Source of the DNA: Bacteroides acidifaciens
GTDB taxonomy: Bacteria; Bacteroidota; Bacteroidia; Bacteroidales; Bacteroidaceae
NCBI RefSeq assembly: GCF_903181435.1
Contig: NZ_CAEUHO010000001.1
Span: forward strand, 1,364,001-1,428,000
Direction of reading: 5' to 3'
DNA: 64,000 nt
In this document: positions 18,556 to 28,850 of the stretch, piece by piece
Numbering within the stretch: the stretch's first letter is position 1
Layout: each line of letters starts with the position of its first letter
The notes under the pieces: model-generated
What the model saw: only the letters and a program-made list of their open reading frames with translations
What the model was told of the DNA's origin: nothing
Database searches by the model: none
Program-made: the position numbers and the translations under genes

Positions 18556-20976
18556 ATGGTTGAGGAAAGAAAAGAAAGAACAGGGGCACAATCCGAGGAA
18601 CAGATCAACATTCAGGAAATCCTTTTCTGTTATCTGATTCACTGGCCGTGGTTCGTGGTTTCGGTAATAGTCTGTATTGCTGTTGCATGGGGATATTTGC
18701 GTCTGACAACACCTATATATAATATTTCCGCTACTGTTCTGATCAAGGATGAGAAGAAAGGTGGTGGTGCGAATATGTCTTCCGAACTGGAAAAAATGGG
18801 GCTAAATGGTTTTGTCTCTTCATCAAGTAATATAGAGAATGAAATTGAGGTTTTGACTTCCAGGACATTGGCAAGGGAGGTGGTCAGTTCTTTGGGATTG
18901 TTTGTGACTTATATGGACGAGGACAGGTTTCCTAAAAGGGAATTGTATCGCACTTCCCCAGTTCTGGTAAGCCTGACTCCACAGGAAGCGGACAAGCTTC
19001 CGCAGACAATGGAGGTGGGTATGGTTCTGCAACCTTCCGGTGCGACGGATGTACAGATTAGGGTTGGAAAAAAGGAGTACCAGAAACGTTTTGAGAAATT
19101 GCCTGCCGTATTTCCGACCGATGAAGGTACGGTTGCTTTTTTTGCGAATAACGATACCTTGTCACCTATCCGTTCGGAAAGTGTAACAAAAGAACGTCAT
19201 ATTACTGCTTATATTAGCAGGCCTTTTTCTGTAGCGAAAGAATATGCAGATTTCCTGTCAATAGCTCCTACCTCAAAGGCGACTTCCGTAGTGACTGTTT
19301 CACTCAAAAACTCGAATACTCAACGCGGTAAGGACTATATAGACAAGCTGCTTGAGATGTATAATATCAATGCCAACAATGACAAGAATGAGGTTGCTCA
19401 GAAAACGGCCGAGTTTATTGACGAACGTATAGGTATCATTTCAAAAGAATTGGGCAGTACGGAACAGGATTTGGAGAATTTCAAGCGTAGTGCGGGTATT
19501 ACGGATTTGAGTAGTGAGGCCCAGATAGCTTTGGCTGGTAATGCCGAATATGAGAAGAAACGTGTGGAGAATCAGACACAGATAAATCTTGTCATGGATT
19601 TGCAAAGATATTTGCAGGGTACCGAATATGAAGTGTTGCCTTCGAATGTCGGTTTACAGGATGCTAGTGTAGCGGGTGCAATTGACCGGTATAATGAAAT
19701 GGTGTCCGAACGTAACCGTTTGTTGCGTACATCCACGGAAAGCAACCCGGCAATTGTAAATCTAAATGCCAGCATCCGTGCGATGCGCGGCAACATACAG
19801 ACCACTTTGGATGCAACGCTGAAAGGCCTGGAGATCACTAAGGCTGATTTGGCCCGTGAAGCAGGCCGTTATTCCCGTCGTATCAGTGACGCACCCACTC
19901 AGGAGCGTCAGTTTGTGAGCATTGCCCGGCAGCAGGAAATCAAGTCTGGTCTATATCTGATGTTGCTCCAGAAACGTGAAGAGAATGCCATTGTCTTGGC
20001 CGCTATAGCCAATAACGCCAAGATTATAGACGAGGCACAGGCGGACGGTGCTCCGATTTCTCCGAAGCGTATGATGATTTATTTGGCGGCTTTGGTATTC
20101 GGAATAGGTATTCCGGTAGGTATCATTTATCTGATAGGTCTGACCAAGTTCAAGATAGAAGGTCGTGCAGATATTGAAAAATTGACTTCGCTTCCTGTTA
20201 TTGGTGATATTCCATTGGCAGATGAAAAGACTGGTTCTATTGCAGTATTTGAGAACCAGAACAATCTTATGAGCGAGACTTTCCGCAATGTCCGTACCAA
20301 TCTTCAGTTCATGCTTGAAAATGGTAAGAATGTGATTTTGGTGACTTCTACCATTAGTGGTGAAGGTAAGTCTTTTATATCCGCCAATTTGGCTATCAGT
20401 CTTTCCTTATTAGGGAAGAAAGTTGTGATAGTTGGTCTTGATATCCGTAAACCGGGCTTGAACAAGGTCTTCAACATACCTAAGAAAGATCATGGTATTA
20501 CTCAATTTCTGACTAATCCTGCTATAAATCTGATGGATTTGGTACAGTCTTCTGATATAAACAAGAACTTATATATTCTTCCCGGTGGTACAGTACCTCC
20601 CAATCCGACTGAGTTGTTGGCTCGTGATGGCTTGGAGAAAGCTATTGAAACCTTGAAGCAGAATTTTGACTATGTGATATTGGATACTGCTCCTATAGGT
20701 ATGGTGACAGATACTTTGCTTATAGGACGTGTGGCGGACTTATCCGTCTATGTATGCCGTGCTGATTATACTCGTAAGGCAGAGTTTACTTTGATTAATG
20801 AACTCTCTGAAAATAATAAATTACCTAATCTCTGTATTGCTATCAATGGGTTGGATCTTCAGAAAAAGAAGTATGGTTATTATTATGGTTATGGTAAATA
20901 TGGCAAGTATTATGGCTATGGTAAACGCTATGGCTACGGCTACGGCTATGGAGAACATAAGTCAAGTAAAAAGTAA
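18556..20976 (+). CDS. Polysaccharide co-polymerase/tyrosine autokinase (Wzc-like)
   Basis: The 806-residue inner-membrane protein has a Wzz domain between two helices (about residues 30-52 and 510-532) and a cytoplasmic BY-kinase. Walker A is SGEGKSF (about 600-606), Walker A' is IVGLDIRKPG, and Walker B is VILDTAP. The C-terminus is an unusually long tyrosine/glycine/lysine tail (YGYYYGYGKYGKYYGYG and more), the expected autophosphorylation cluster. It sets chain length and couples export through the adjacent Wza-like lipoprotein. Kinase and membrane parts are fused in one chain, as in proteobacterial Wzc. Confidence 0.94.
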   Translation: MVEERKERTGAQSEEQINIQEILFCYLIHWPWFVVSVIVCIAVAWGYLRLTTPIYNISATVLIKDEKKGGGANMSSELEKMGLNGFVSSSSNIENEIEVLTSRTLAREVVSSLGLFVTYMDEDRFPKRELYRTSPVLVSLTPQEADKLPQTMEVGMVLQPSGATDVQIRVGKKEYQKRFEKLPAVFPTDEGTVAFFANNDTLSPIRSESVTKERHITAYISRPFSVAKEYADFLSIAPTSKATSVVTVSLKNSNTQRGKDYIDKLLEMYNINANNDKNEVAQKTAEFIDERIGIISKELGSTEQDLENFKRSAGITDLSSEAQIALAGNAEYEKKRVENQTQINLVMDLQRYLQGTEYEVLPSNVGLQDASVAGAIDRYNEMVSERNRLLRTSTESNPAIVNLNASIRAMRGNIQTTLDATLKGLEITKADLAREAGRYSRRISDAPTQERQFVSIARQQEIKSGLYLMLLQKREENAIVLAAIANNAKIIDEAQADGAPISPKRMMIYLAALVFGIGIPVGIIYLIGLTKFKIEGRADIEKLTSLPVIGDIPLADEKTGSIAVFENQNNLMSETFRNVRTNLQFMLENGKNVILVTSTISGEGKSFISANLAISLSLLGKKVVIVGLDIRKPGLNKVFNIPKKDHGITQFLTNPAINLMDLVQSSDINKNLYILPGGTVPPNPTELLARDGLEKAIETLKQNFDYVILDTAPIGMVTDTLLIGRVADLSVYVCRADYTRKAEFTLINELSENNKLPNLCIAINGLDLQKKKYGYYYGYGKYGKYYGYGKRYGYGYGYGEHKSSKK

Positions 20977-21030
20977 ATATCTCATTTTTTAATAATCTGC
21001 TAGAGAAGATAATTAGTCTTTTTGCAATAT

Positions 21031-22575
21031 ATGTCAGAACTACAAATAAGTAATTCGCAATCAAACAATAGGCGGATAGCAAAGAATACTGTTTTACTTT
21101 ATTTTCGTACACTTTTTATCATGATGATTACGTTATACACAAGTCGTGTCATCTTGAATCAACTCGGAGTGGAAGACTATGGTATATATAATGTTGTAGG
21201 TGGTGTAGTTGCAATGTTTTCAGTAATATCTGCTGCTCTCTCTTCTGCTATTAGTCGTTTTATTACTTTTGAATTAGGCAGAGGTGATACATATAGGTTG
21301 AGCACTATCTTTTCTACGAGCATCAATATTCAGGTGGGAATATCCCTTATCGTTTTGCTCCTTGGCGAAATTATAGGTGTATATTTTCTTAATTGTAAGA
21401 TGTCCATTCCTCTTGAACGAATTAGTGCAGCTAATTGGGTCTTTCAATGCTCGCTTATCACCTTTTGTATTAATTTGGTTAGTGTTCCTTATAATGCTTG
21501 TATTATTGCTCATGAGCGGATGTCTGCGTTTGCTTATATCAGCATTCTTGAAGCAGCTTTGAAACTAGTTATTTGCTACATGCTTATTATTTCGCCATGG
21601 GATAAGCTTATCTTCTATTCAGTTCTGATAGTTGCGGTATCTGTCATTATTCGTTTTACTTATAGCATTTATTGTAATATCTATTTTGAAGAGAGTCATT
21701 ACAAATGGAAGTATGATAAGGCAATTTTACGAGAAATGACAAGTTTTGCTGGTTGGAATTTCTTTACGAATGTAGCATATGTTTTTAACACTCAAGGTGT
21801 CAGCCTTCTTATAAATATTTTTTTTGGTGTTACACTAAATGCCACTCGAGGAATAGCTTCGCAAGTTGAAAGTGCAGTAATGCAGTTTGTTAACAACTTC
21901 ACCACTGCTATTAATCCACAGATTACCAAGTGTTATGCAGCTGGTGAGAAAGAACAGATGTTTACCCTCATTTGCCGTGGAGCTAAGTTTTCATATTTGC
22001 TCCTTCTAATATTTGCACTTCCTCTTATGATTGAGACTGAATACATTCTTACTTTATGGCTTAAGATTGTGCCAGAACTGACTGTCATTTTCGTTCGTCT
22101 TACACTGATAAGCGTAATGGTTAATATACTTGGGAATAGTTGCTATACTGCTTGTATGGCAACAGGGAATATCAAACGATATGTGATATGGGTTACATTT
22201 GTGGGTTTACTTGTTTTTCCTTTTACTTGGATTGCTTATGCTTGTGATTTATCAGCGGAGAGTGCTTATATTATTTATATCTTGGTTTATGTGGGTGTGG
22301 ATATTACTCGTCTTTACATCATGAAAGGGTTGCTTCATTTTCCAATAATAATATTTGTAAAGAATGTCTTGTATCCTATTACTTTTACTACAGTTATCGG
22401 AGTTATTCTCCCTGTGCTTGTGGTAATGCATATGCAATCGTCATTCTTTCGTATGATTGTCTCTTGTTTGGTTAGTTTTATTTCTGTAGGATTAGCTGCT
22501 TGTTATATAGGTTTAACCAAACATGAGCGTGAAATGACATTTGGGAAAGTCTGGGCAAAAATAAAAAAAGGATAA
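21031..22575 (+). CDS. Polysaccharide flippase (Wzx/MATE-like)
   Basis: The protein is 514 residues from the ATG at 21031 with about 12-14 membrane helices. The N-terminus LYFRTLFIMMITLYTSRVIL and the following LGVEDYGIYNVVGGV are typical of Bacteroides oligosaccharide flippases. It should move the lipid-linked repeat unit across the inner membrane for polymerisation by the EpsG-like protein (34737). It ends 1 bp before the next gene, so translation is probably coupled. The base composition is more AT-rich than in the export genes, usual for the variable part of a capsule locus. Confidence 0.9.
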   Translation: MSELQISNSQSNNRRIAKNTVLLYFRTLFIMMITLYTSRVILNQLGVEDYGIYNVVGGVVAMFSVISAALSSAISRFITFELGRGDTYRLSTIFSTSINIQVGISLIVLLLGEIIGVYFLNCKMSIPLERISAANWVFQCSLITFCINLVSVPYNACIIAHERMSAFAYISILEAALKLVICYMLIISPWDKLIFYSVLIVAVSVIIRFTYSIYCNIYFEESHYKWKYDKAILREMTSFAGWNFFTNVAYVFNTQGVSLLINIFFGVTLNATRGIASQVESAVMQFVNNFTTAINPQITKCYAAGEKEQMFTLICRGAKFSYLLLLIFALPLMIETEYILTLWLKIVPELTVIFVRLTLISVMVNILGNSCYTACMATGNIKRYVIWVTFVGLLVFPFTWIAYACDLSAESAYIIYILVYVGVDITRLYIMKGLLHFPIIIFVKNVLYPITFTTVIGVILPVLVVMHMQSSFFRMIVSCLVSFISVGLAACYIGLTKHEREMTFGKVWAKIKKG

Positions 22576-22576
22576 T

Positions 22577-23413
22577 ATGTCAGTAGTAAATAAATTGAAG
22601 TACATGGTTTCTTTTCTTCTCCATGGTAACCCCAAAAAGACTATAGCCAACATCAGCTATCTTCACCCTAATCACCAGTTGCAAGGTAAGAAGATTATTA
22701 TTACTGGTGGTGGCAGGGGACTTGGTTTTGCTATGGCAAAGAAGTTCAAGGCCGAGGGGGCAGTGGTGCTGATTGCAGGAAGAAACGAAGGTATATTAAA
22801 GGCAAGTGCCGAAGAAATTGGTTGCAAATATCTTTATCTTGATGTGCAAAATGTCGATTCATTCAAATCTTTCATAGATGAAGCGGACAAACAGCTTGGT
22901 GGTGTCAATTGTATCGTAAATAATGCAGGAATTTCTCTTCATGAAAATGGTTTCCTTGATGTTTCTTTAAAACAGTTTGACTCTCAGTTTGACACAAATC
23001 TTAAAGGAGCTTTTTTCTTGACTCAATGCTTTATCAATAAATCAAGGGAAAATAAAACAGAAGGTACCAAAAATATACTTTTCACTTCTTCAGAGACTAG
23101 TATTACAGTTGATGAACGTCCGTACGGATTAACAAAAGCTGCGCTTAATAGTCTTGTCCAAGGACTTGCTTATCGTTATGTGAATGAAGGTTATCGTATT
23201 AATGCTGTTGCTCCTGGAGTTACAGTATCTGATATGGTGGGAGCTGGAACTGATGGAAATCTCACCTGTAATTATAACATTACAGACCGTTACTACTTGC
23301 CTGAAGAAGTGGCAGAAGTTGCTTGTTTTCTTCTCAGTGATGCTTCTAATTGTCTCAATGGGCAGATACTTGTTTGTAATGAAGGAAAAACGCTTAATGC
23401 TCGATGGAAATAA
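22577..23413 (+). CDS. SDR-family oxidoreductase
   Basis: The 278-residue short-chain dehydrogenase has the dinucleotide loop TGGGRGLGFAM (about residues 39-49), NNAG, and a YGLTKAALNS active site with Tyr and Lys. It probably reduces or oxidises a sugar or small carbonyl compound with NAD(P). It sits between the flippase and a ThDP enzyme, 10 bp from the latter, so the two may act in sequence to make an acyl or sugar-acid substituent. The substrate cannot be read from the sequence. Confidence 0.85.
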   Translation: MSVVNKLKYMVSFLLHGNPKKTIANISYLHPNHQLQGKKIIITGGGRGLGFAMAKKFKAEGAVVLIAGRNEGILKASAEEIGCKYLYLDVQNVDSFKSFIDEADKQLGGVNCIVNNAGISLHENGFLDVSLKQFDSQFDTNLKGAFFLTQCFINKSRENKTEGTKNILFTSSETSITVDERPYGLTKAALNSLVQGLAYRYVNEGYRINAVAPGVTVSDMVGAGTDGNLTCNYNITDRYYLPEEVAEVACFLLSDASNCLNGQILVCNEGKTLNARWK

Positions 23414-23423
23414 TGATATAATA

Positions 23424-25181
23424 ATGAAAAAGAAATACTATACCAACGAACGGAATGTGCAGATAGTCATAGCATTACTTAAAGCTTACAACATTCGAAA
23501 AGTGATTGCGTCTCCAGGTACTACCAACATGACATTTATCGGTAGTATTCAGAATGATCCCTTCTTTGAAATTTATTCATCAGTTGATGAACGTAGTGCT
23601 GCTTATATCGCTTGTGGACTTGCAGCAGAAAGTGGTGAACCTGTAGTAATTAGTTGTACAGGGGCAACCGCATCCCGAAACTATATGCCGGGACTTACAG
23701 AGGCTTATTATCGCAAGTTGCCCATATTAGCTATCACTTCGCACCGTGGGGATGCTTCCATTGGACATCTGGTAGATCAGCAGATTGACCGCCGCAACAT
23801 ACCTAATGATATTGCGATGACTAGTGTAACAGTTCCTCTTGTTAAAGAAATAGCTGATGGATGTTATTGTATGAATGAGGCTATCAAAGCTATTCTTGCC
23901 CTTCGTCAGCACGGTGGTGGACCTGCTCATATAAATATGCATACGGGGTATTCACTGGATTTTTCAGTTAAAGAATTACCAATTGTACGTAAAATTGAAC
24001 TACATACTGCTTTTGATAAACTTCCCGAGCTTCAGGAAGGTAAGCGTGTGGCTATTTTTATTGGTGCTCATAAACCTTTTACTGTAGAAGAGACAAATGC
24101 CATTGACCACTTTTGTGAAGCGCACGATGCAGTTGTTTTTTGTGATCATACTAGTGGCTATCGTGGTAGGTTCGAGACTCATTTCTCTCTCTTTTTCACA
24201 CAGGATAATTATCGTTCGCCTTTTTTGAGTGCGGATATCCTAATTCATCTTGGTGAAGTTTCAGGAGATTTGGCACGCATGAGTATCGGTGGGGTATGGC
24301 GAGTTAGTGAGGATGGAATTCTTCGCAATACTTTCGGTTGTCTTACTCATATTTTTGAGATGCCAGAGAGTTATTTCTTCGAGGTATATACTCCAGAGAA
24401 TTACACACCTTGTACAAATTTTTATGATGCATGTCAGCAGGAACTTAAGGGAGCATTAGCTAAACTTCCTGAACTCCCTTTTAGTAATGTATGGATGGCT
24501 CAACAGATTCATGACGGATTACCGGAGAATAGTTATTTTCATATGGGGATTTACAATTCTCTTCGTAGTTACAACTTTTTCTCTCTTCCAAAGTCGGTTA
24601 TATCTTCATGTAATGTTGGGGGATTCGGTATTGACGGTGGTGTGTCAACCCTTGTGGGGGCTTCTTTAGCCCATCCTGACAAGTTACATATCGGTATTTT
24701 TGGTGATCTTGCTTTTTTCTATGATATGAATGTTTGTGGCAATCGTCATGTAGGTAATAATGTTCGTATTTTACTTGTCAATAATGGTAAGGGTAACGAG
24801 TTTAGAAATTATGGTCATTATTGTTCCATTTTGGGAGAAGATGCCGATAAATATGTAGCGGCCGCTGGGCATTATGGACAGAAATCGTCAGTTCTTGTTA
24901 AGCATTATGCAGAAGATTTGGGTTATGAGTATTATCAGGCAAGTACCAAAGAGGAGTTCCTTCTAAATGTCGATAAGTTCTTGAATCCAATTATTGGTGA
25001 CAAGCCAGTCATTTTTGAAGTATTTACTACTACCGAGGGTGAGAGTAATGCTATCCAGATTATGCGCACTTATCTCAATGATTATAAGATAATCATCAAG
25101 AATAAGATTATAGGAACTGTACGTATGGTTCTTGGAAAAAATGGAATAGAGACAGTCAGAAAATTGTTAGGTAAATATTGA
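23424..25181 (+). CDS. Thiamine-diphosphate enzyme (MenD/acetolactate synthase-like)
   Basis: The protein is 585 residues from the ATG at 23424 (MKKKYYTNERNVQ); the longer frame upstream runs inside the previous gene. The N-terminal pyrimidine-binding domain has ASPGTTNMTF and VDERSAAYIACGLAAESGEP, and the C-terminal domain has the ThDP-binding GDLAFFYDMNVCGNRHVGNN region (GD ... NN). The fold resembles MenD and related decarboxylases or synthases. No menaquinone genes are nearby, so I infer that it makes a capsule building block or substituent with the adjacent SDR. The exact reaction is unknown. Confidence 0.82.
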   Translation: MKKKYYTNERNVQIVIALLKAYNIRKVIASPGTTNMTFIGSIQNDPFFEIYSSVDERSAAYIACGLAAESGEPVVISCTGATASRNYMPGLTEAYYRKLPILAITSHRGDASIGHLVDQQIDRRNIPNDIAMTSVTVPLVKEIADGCYCMNEAIKAILALRQHGGGPAHINMHTGYSLDFSVKELPIVRKIELHTAFDKLPELQEGKRVAIFIGAHKPFTVEETNAIDHFCEAHDAVVFCDHTSGYRGRFETHFSLFFTQDNYRSPFLSADILIHLGEVSGDLARMSIGGVWRVSEDGILRNTFGCLTHIFEMPESYFFEVYTPENYTPCTNFYDACQQELKGALAKLPELPFSNVWMAQQIHDGLPENSYFHMGIYNSLRSYNFFSLPKSVISSCNVGGFGIDGGVSTLVGASLAHPDKLHIGIFGDLAFFYDMNVCGNRHVGNNVRILLVNNGKGNEFRNYGHYCSILGEDADKYVAAAGHYGQKSSVLVKHYAEDLGYEYYQASTKEEFLLNVDKFLNPIIGDKPVIFEVFTTTEGESNAIQIMRTYLNDYKIIIKNKIIGTVRMVLGKNGIETVRKLLGKY

Positions 25182-25183
25182 AT

Positions 25184-26323
25184 ATGAGAATAGGGATCCT
25201 TACTCAGCCACTCTATTGTAACTATGGTGGTCTTCTCCAATGTTATGCGCTTCAGCATACTTTGCAACGTATGGGGCATGAAGCTATTGTTGTACGGCGT
25301 GAATGGAACAGGCAGTATAGTTTTAAAGGGGCTTGCATCTATTACGTTAAGCATATAGTGAAGATGCTGATGGGTAAACGTGAGTCTTGGCATTATTATG
25401 TGGCTCAGGAGAAGCGTGATTATATAGCTCAGAATACATATAAGTTTATAAATAAGCATATAATTCCTTACTCTAATTATTGTTATTCTACGGAAGAATT
25501 GAGAAACGAGGTAGAACGGCTGCAGTTGGATGCTATCATTGTAGGTAGTGACCAAGTATGGCGTCCTCATTACTCTCCTTGTCAGCCTAATTATTTCCTA
25601 GATTTTCTCCCTCTGGATAGCCGTATTAAGCGTATCAGTTATGCTGCTTCTTTTGGTGGTGATGATTGGTTGTTTTCTCCAGAACTGACTGCTCAATGTA
25701 GCAAACTTCTTAAACGTTTTGATGCTGTTTCCGTACGTGAGCAGTCAGCCATAGGGCTTTGTAAAAAGTATTTTAATGTGGATGCTGTACAAGTTCTCGA
25801 TCCTACAATGTTGCTTGAATCAGTGGACTATAAGGTAATTATAGGTTCATGCTCAAAAGACAGAGGTAGTCTCTTTTGTTATATATTAGACAGAACAGAC
25901 GAAAAAAATAATATAATTAAGAAAATAGCGGAAAGGGTAGGGAAGAAACCATTTGAATCAATGCCTGAGTTATCGGATGAGGTTTATAATCTCTATGGCA
26001 AGATAGATAAATGTATTTATCCTCCTGTTGAGGATTGGGTATCAGCTTTCATGGAGGCTGATATGGTTGTTACTGATTCATTTCATGGGACTGTTTTTAG
26101 TATCATTTTCAATAAACCTTTTTGGGTAGTAGGTAACGAAAGTCGTGGAATGGCACGTTTTCAGAGTCTTTTGTCTATGTATGGATTGGAAGATAGATTG
26201 ATTACTGCCAAATCATTGCAGGAGATTGACTTTAATACAGCCATTAAATGGGACAGTGTCAATGAGAAGAGAAGAATGTTACAGGTGAAATCAAAAGAGT
26301 TTATCACAAAAGCATTATTATGA
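25184..26323 (+). CDS. Polysaccharide pyruvyltransferase family protein
   Basis: The protein is 379 residues from the ATG at 25184, 2 bp after the previous stop. Family features are the opening GILTQPLYCNYGGLLQCYAL, VGSDQVWRP near residue 126, and VTDSFHGTVFSIIFNKPF near residue 290. Members add ketal-linked pyruvate from phosphoenolpyruvate to a sugar, giving the capsule a negative charge. Its stop overlaps the next start (ATGA), so the two are translationally coupled. Confidence 0.88.
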   Translation: MRIGILTQPLYCNYGGLLQCYALQHTLQRMGHEAIVVRREWNRQYSFKGACIYYVKHIVKMLMGKRESWHYYVAQEKRDYIAQNTYKFINKHIIPYSNYCYSTEELRNEVERLQLDAIIVGSDQVWRPHYSPCQPNYFLDFLPLDSRIKRISYAASFGGDDWLFSPELTAQCSKLLKRFDAVSVREQSAIGLCKKYFNVDAVQVLDPTMLLESVDYKVIIGSCSKDRGSLFCYILDRTDEKNNIIKKIAERVGKKPFESMPELSDEVYNLYGKIDKCIYPPVEDWVSAFMEADMVVTDSFHGTVFSIIFNKPFWVVGNESRGMARFQSLLSMYGLEDRLITAKSLQEIDFNTAIKWDSVNEKRRMLQVKSKEFITKALL

Positions 26324-27375
26324 ATACGATAACTTTCGGTCGTGATAAGACACAAATACTTAAAGGTATTGCTCTGTTATTGATGCTTATTCACCATACG
26401 AGTAATCCTTCGTATTGGTCGGAGAGAGGGACGTCATTGTATTCTTATTTTGAACATCAAGTAGCATCGACAAAAATGTGTGTGTATATTTTTGCTTTTC
26501 TTGTTGGCTATGGTTTCTTTTGTTCAAAGAACAAGACATTGAAATATAGTCTCAAGCGCATACTCCTGTTGATAGTACCCTTTTGGACGATGCTATTTTG
26601 TATGTTTATTCCTGCTGCATACGCATCTGGTGAATTTTATGATGTATTGGACTGTAATGCAATAGGGAGTAAAAATGGTATTGTAGAGTTGTTCTACAAT
26701 ATGTTTGGTTTCGTGGAGACACTCAATTGGTATAGCTGGTTCGTTGGCTTCTATTGCTTTAGCATGCTGCTTATGCCTGCACTACATAAGTTTTTTCAGA
26801 AGTTCCAGTGTTTTGGATGGTTGATTGCTATTATAGGTTTCTACATACTTGCTGTAGGCATTCACTCCATTCGTGATTGGGATACTATGCCTATCGTTCA
26901 CATGATGTTCATAACTTGTACGCTCATACCTCTGATTATAGTGGGCTATATGTGTGCGATGTGGAATGTGCAAGGCAAGATCCCTACATGGTTTGAGGGT
27001 AGGGAGCATATACCATTGGCATTGCTTACTATTGCAGCAGTATTGGTAATAAATGCTTTCAGGATCTATACTGCAGGCTTCTGCATACAGGCATTCTATA
27101 CTCCACTGCTCATCTTTGCTATTGTTGGCATTTTTAATAGTATCAATGTGAAGTGGTTGAGCAAGGGATTGATGCAAGTTGGCGACATCTCGATGTATAT
27201 GTGGTTTTTCCATGCCATCTTCTTTACTGAGTCGGTTAATCTCTATACTAAACGATTAGTCTTCAGTCCTATACATAGTTACTTATACACTCTCTTCATG
27301 ACCTTTGTACTAACCTATATCGGTTCGTGGATAATTAAGAAAATTATTTCACCTATATTGAATGTGATTAAATGA
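26320..27375 (+). CDS. Acyltransferase family 3 membrane protein
   Basis: The 351-residue protein has about ten membrane helices. It opens with the family pattern DKTQILKGIALLLMLIHHTSNP (hydrophobic helix with HH), and a later MQVGDISMYMWFFHAIFF. It probably O-acetylates the capsule sugar at the inner membrane. It is one of two intact members in this locus; two more are broken (28851 and 37601). A 162-bp gap without a gene follows. Confidence 0.85.
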   Translation: MNTITFGRDKTQILKGIALLLMLIHHTSNPSYWSERGTSLYSYFEHQVASTKMCVYIFAFLVGYGFFCSKNKTLKYSLKRILLLIVPFWTMLFCMFIPAAYASGEFYDVLDCNAIGSKNGIVELFYNMFGFVETLNWYSWFVGFYCFSMLLMPALHKFFQKFQCFGWLIAIIGFYILAVGIHSIRDWDTMPIVHMMFITCTLIPLIIVGYMCAMWNVQGKIPTWFEGREHIPLALLTIAAVLVINAFRIYTAGFCIQAFYTPLLIFAIVGIFNSINVKWLSKGLMQVGDISMYMWFFHAIFFTESVNLYTKRLVFSPIHSYLYTLFMTFVLTYIGSWIIKKIISPILNVIK

Positions 27376-27537
27376 AATTTAATATTGTATTCTCGTTTCC
27401 TGTACATGAGAAGTTTTAGGTAATTATAGATTGATTGTTAGATATTACTACTTCTAATCAGAATTGTGCAGTTATTTAACTCATTCAGGTGAAATGATAA
27501 AGATATTCAAAGACAAATTTGGTAAATAATAAACAAT

Positions 27538-28272
27538 ATGAGACGTCTACACATTGTTATGCCTATGGCTGGCGAGGGCTCTCGTTTTGCCAATGCGGGC
27601 TGGACCACTCCGAAACCCCTCATCGAGCTTAACGGTCAGCCTCTGTTTAAACGTGCTATCAGTAGTGTGGTTGCTGAGGGTATTGAGATGAAGTATAGCT
27701 TCATCGTGCGTCAAGAACACATCAATAAGTATGGTATCGATGCAGGTATCAAATTATTCCTGCCTGAGGCTAATATCTTCTCAGTAATGAAGACTACCCG
27801 TGGAGCTGTTGAGAGCTGTCTGATTGCAGAGAGTGCTATTGCAGATGATGATGCCGTCATCGTGATGGATTGTGATTTGGAGTTCAGGAGTGTGAAGTTC
27901 ATCGAGATCATTAAACAGATCCTTTCTCTGTCGATGGAGGAAGCTAACGGTGGTGCTCTTGTCAGTTTCGAGTCCGAGCAGCCTAAGTACAGTTATGCAG
28001 AGGTCGGTGAGGACGGTTGCGTAATACGTACAGCCGAGAAAGAGGTCATCTCCAATCACGCCCTTTGTGGTGCTTACCTCTTTTCTACAGGTAAGCGTTT
28101 CAAGGAGATCGCACATCAGTTGCTTAATGAAGCTGAGTTCAAAAAAACCGAGTACTACGTGAGCCTGCTATATAACTATATGCTGGCAGCAGGGGAACGC
28201 GTTCGGCTCGCACCTATGGAAGAATACTACTCATACGGAACCCCCGAAGAACTGCAAAGATATTTGTTATGA
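27538..28272 (+). CDS. Sugar-phosphate nucleotidyltransferase
   Basis: The 244-residue protein opens with the nucleotidyltransferase signature MPMAGEGSRFANAGW...PKPLIELNGQPLF (glycine-rich loop then conserved Lys). VIVMDCDLEF (about 102-111) holds the metal-binding aspartate. It should activate a phosphorylated sugar or alcohol with an NTP. It is followed by a 4-bp overlap into a HAD phosphatase gene. A kinase-nucleotidyltransferase fusion lies 0.9 kb on, so the three may build one activated donor. Confidence 0.88.
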   Translation: MRRLHIVMPMAGEGSRFANAGWTTPKPLIELNGQPLFKRAISSVVAEGIEMKYSFIVRQEHINKYGIDAGIKLFLPEANIFSVMKTTRGAVESCLIAESAIADDDAVIVMDCDLEFRSVKFIEIIKQILSLSMEEANGGALVSFESEQPKYSYAEVGEDGCVIRTAEKEVISNHALCGAYLFSTGKRFKEIAHQLLNEAEFKKTEYYVSLLYNYMLAAGERVRLAPMEEYYSYGTPEELQRYLL

Positions 28273-28832
28273 TTAAGGCAATAATTACAGATTTTGATGG
28301 CACACTGGTCGATACTTTTGAGGCTAATCTTCGCGCTTATCAAGAAGCGTTTGCTAGTATAGGCGAAACGCTTACTCCAGAGCGCTATCGTGAGTGTTTC
28401 GGATATCGCTTTGAGCACTTTATGTTAGAAATTGGTATCAATGATGTAGCAAAAGTAAATGCAATCAAAAAGGCGAAGAAAGAAGCTTATCCTAAGTATT
28501 TTGACAGTCTTCGTCCTAATAAGGCGCTAATCTCATTGATCGAGACTTTCAAAGTAATGGGAGCAAAGACGGCAATAGCCTCAACAGCTCGGAAGGAGAA
28601 TCTCATGAATGCAGCTACATTCCTTGGAGTTGATAAACATTTTGATTTGATTTTTGCAGGAGTGGATGTAAAGGAAGGTAAACCATCACCAGAGATTTAT
28701 CTTAAAGCGATGGAAACTCTTGGTGTCAAACCTGAAGAAACTTTGATATTTGAAGACAGTCAAGTTGGTATTGATGCAGCAAAGGGTTCAGGAGCGCAAT
28801 GTATGGTAGTCTCGGAGAAACAGTTTTTGTGA
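28269..28832 (+). CDS. HAD-family phosphatase
   Basis: The 187-residue protein has the HAD motif I DFDGTLVDT (about residues 8-16), motif II ASTAR, and motif IV IFEDSQVGIDAA. The cap domain lies between motifs I and II as in beta-phosphoglucomutase-like phosphatases. It probably removes phosphate from a sugar phosphate. It overlaps the nucleotidyltransferase gene by 4 bp, consistent with one pathway. Confidence 0.88.
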   Translation: MIKAIITDFDGTLVDTFEANLRAYQEAFASIGETLTPERYRECFGYRFEHFMLEIGINDVAKVNAIKKAKKEAYPKYFDSLRPNKALISLIETFKVMGAKTAIASTARKENLMNAATFLGVDKHFDLIFAGVDVKEGKPSPEIYLKAMETLGVKPEETLIFEDSQVGIDAAKGSGAQCMVVSEKQFL

Positions 28833-28850
28833 TTTGAAATATTTTAAGAA

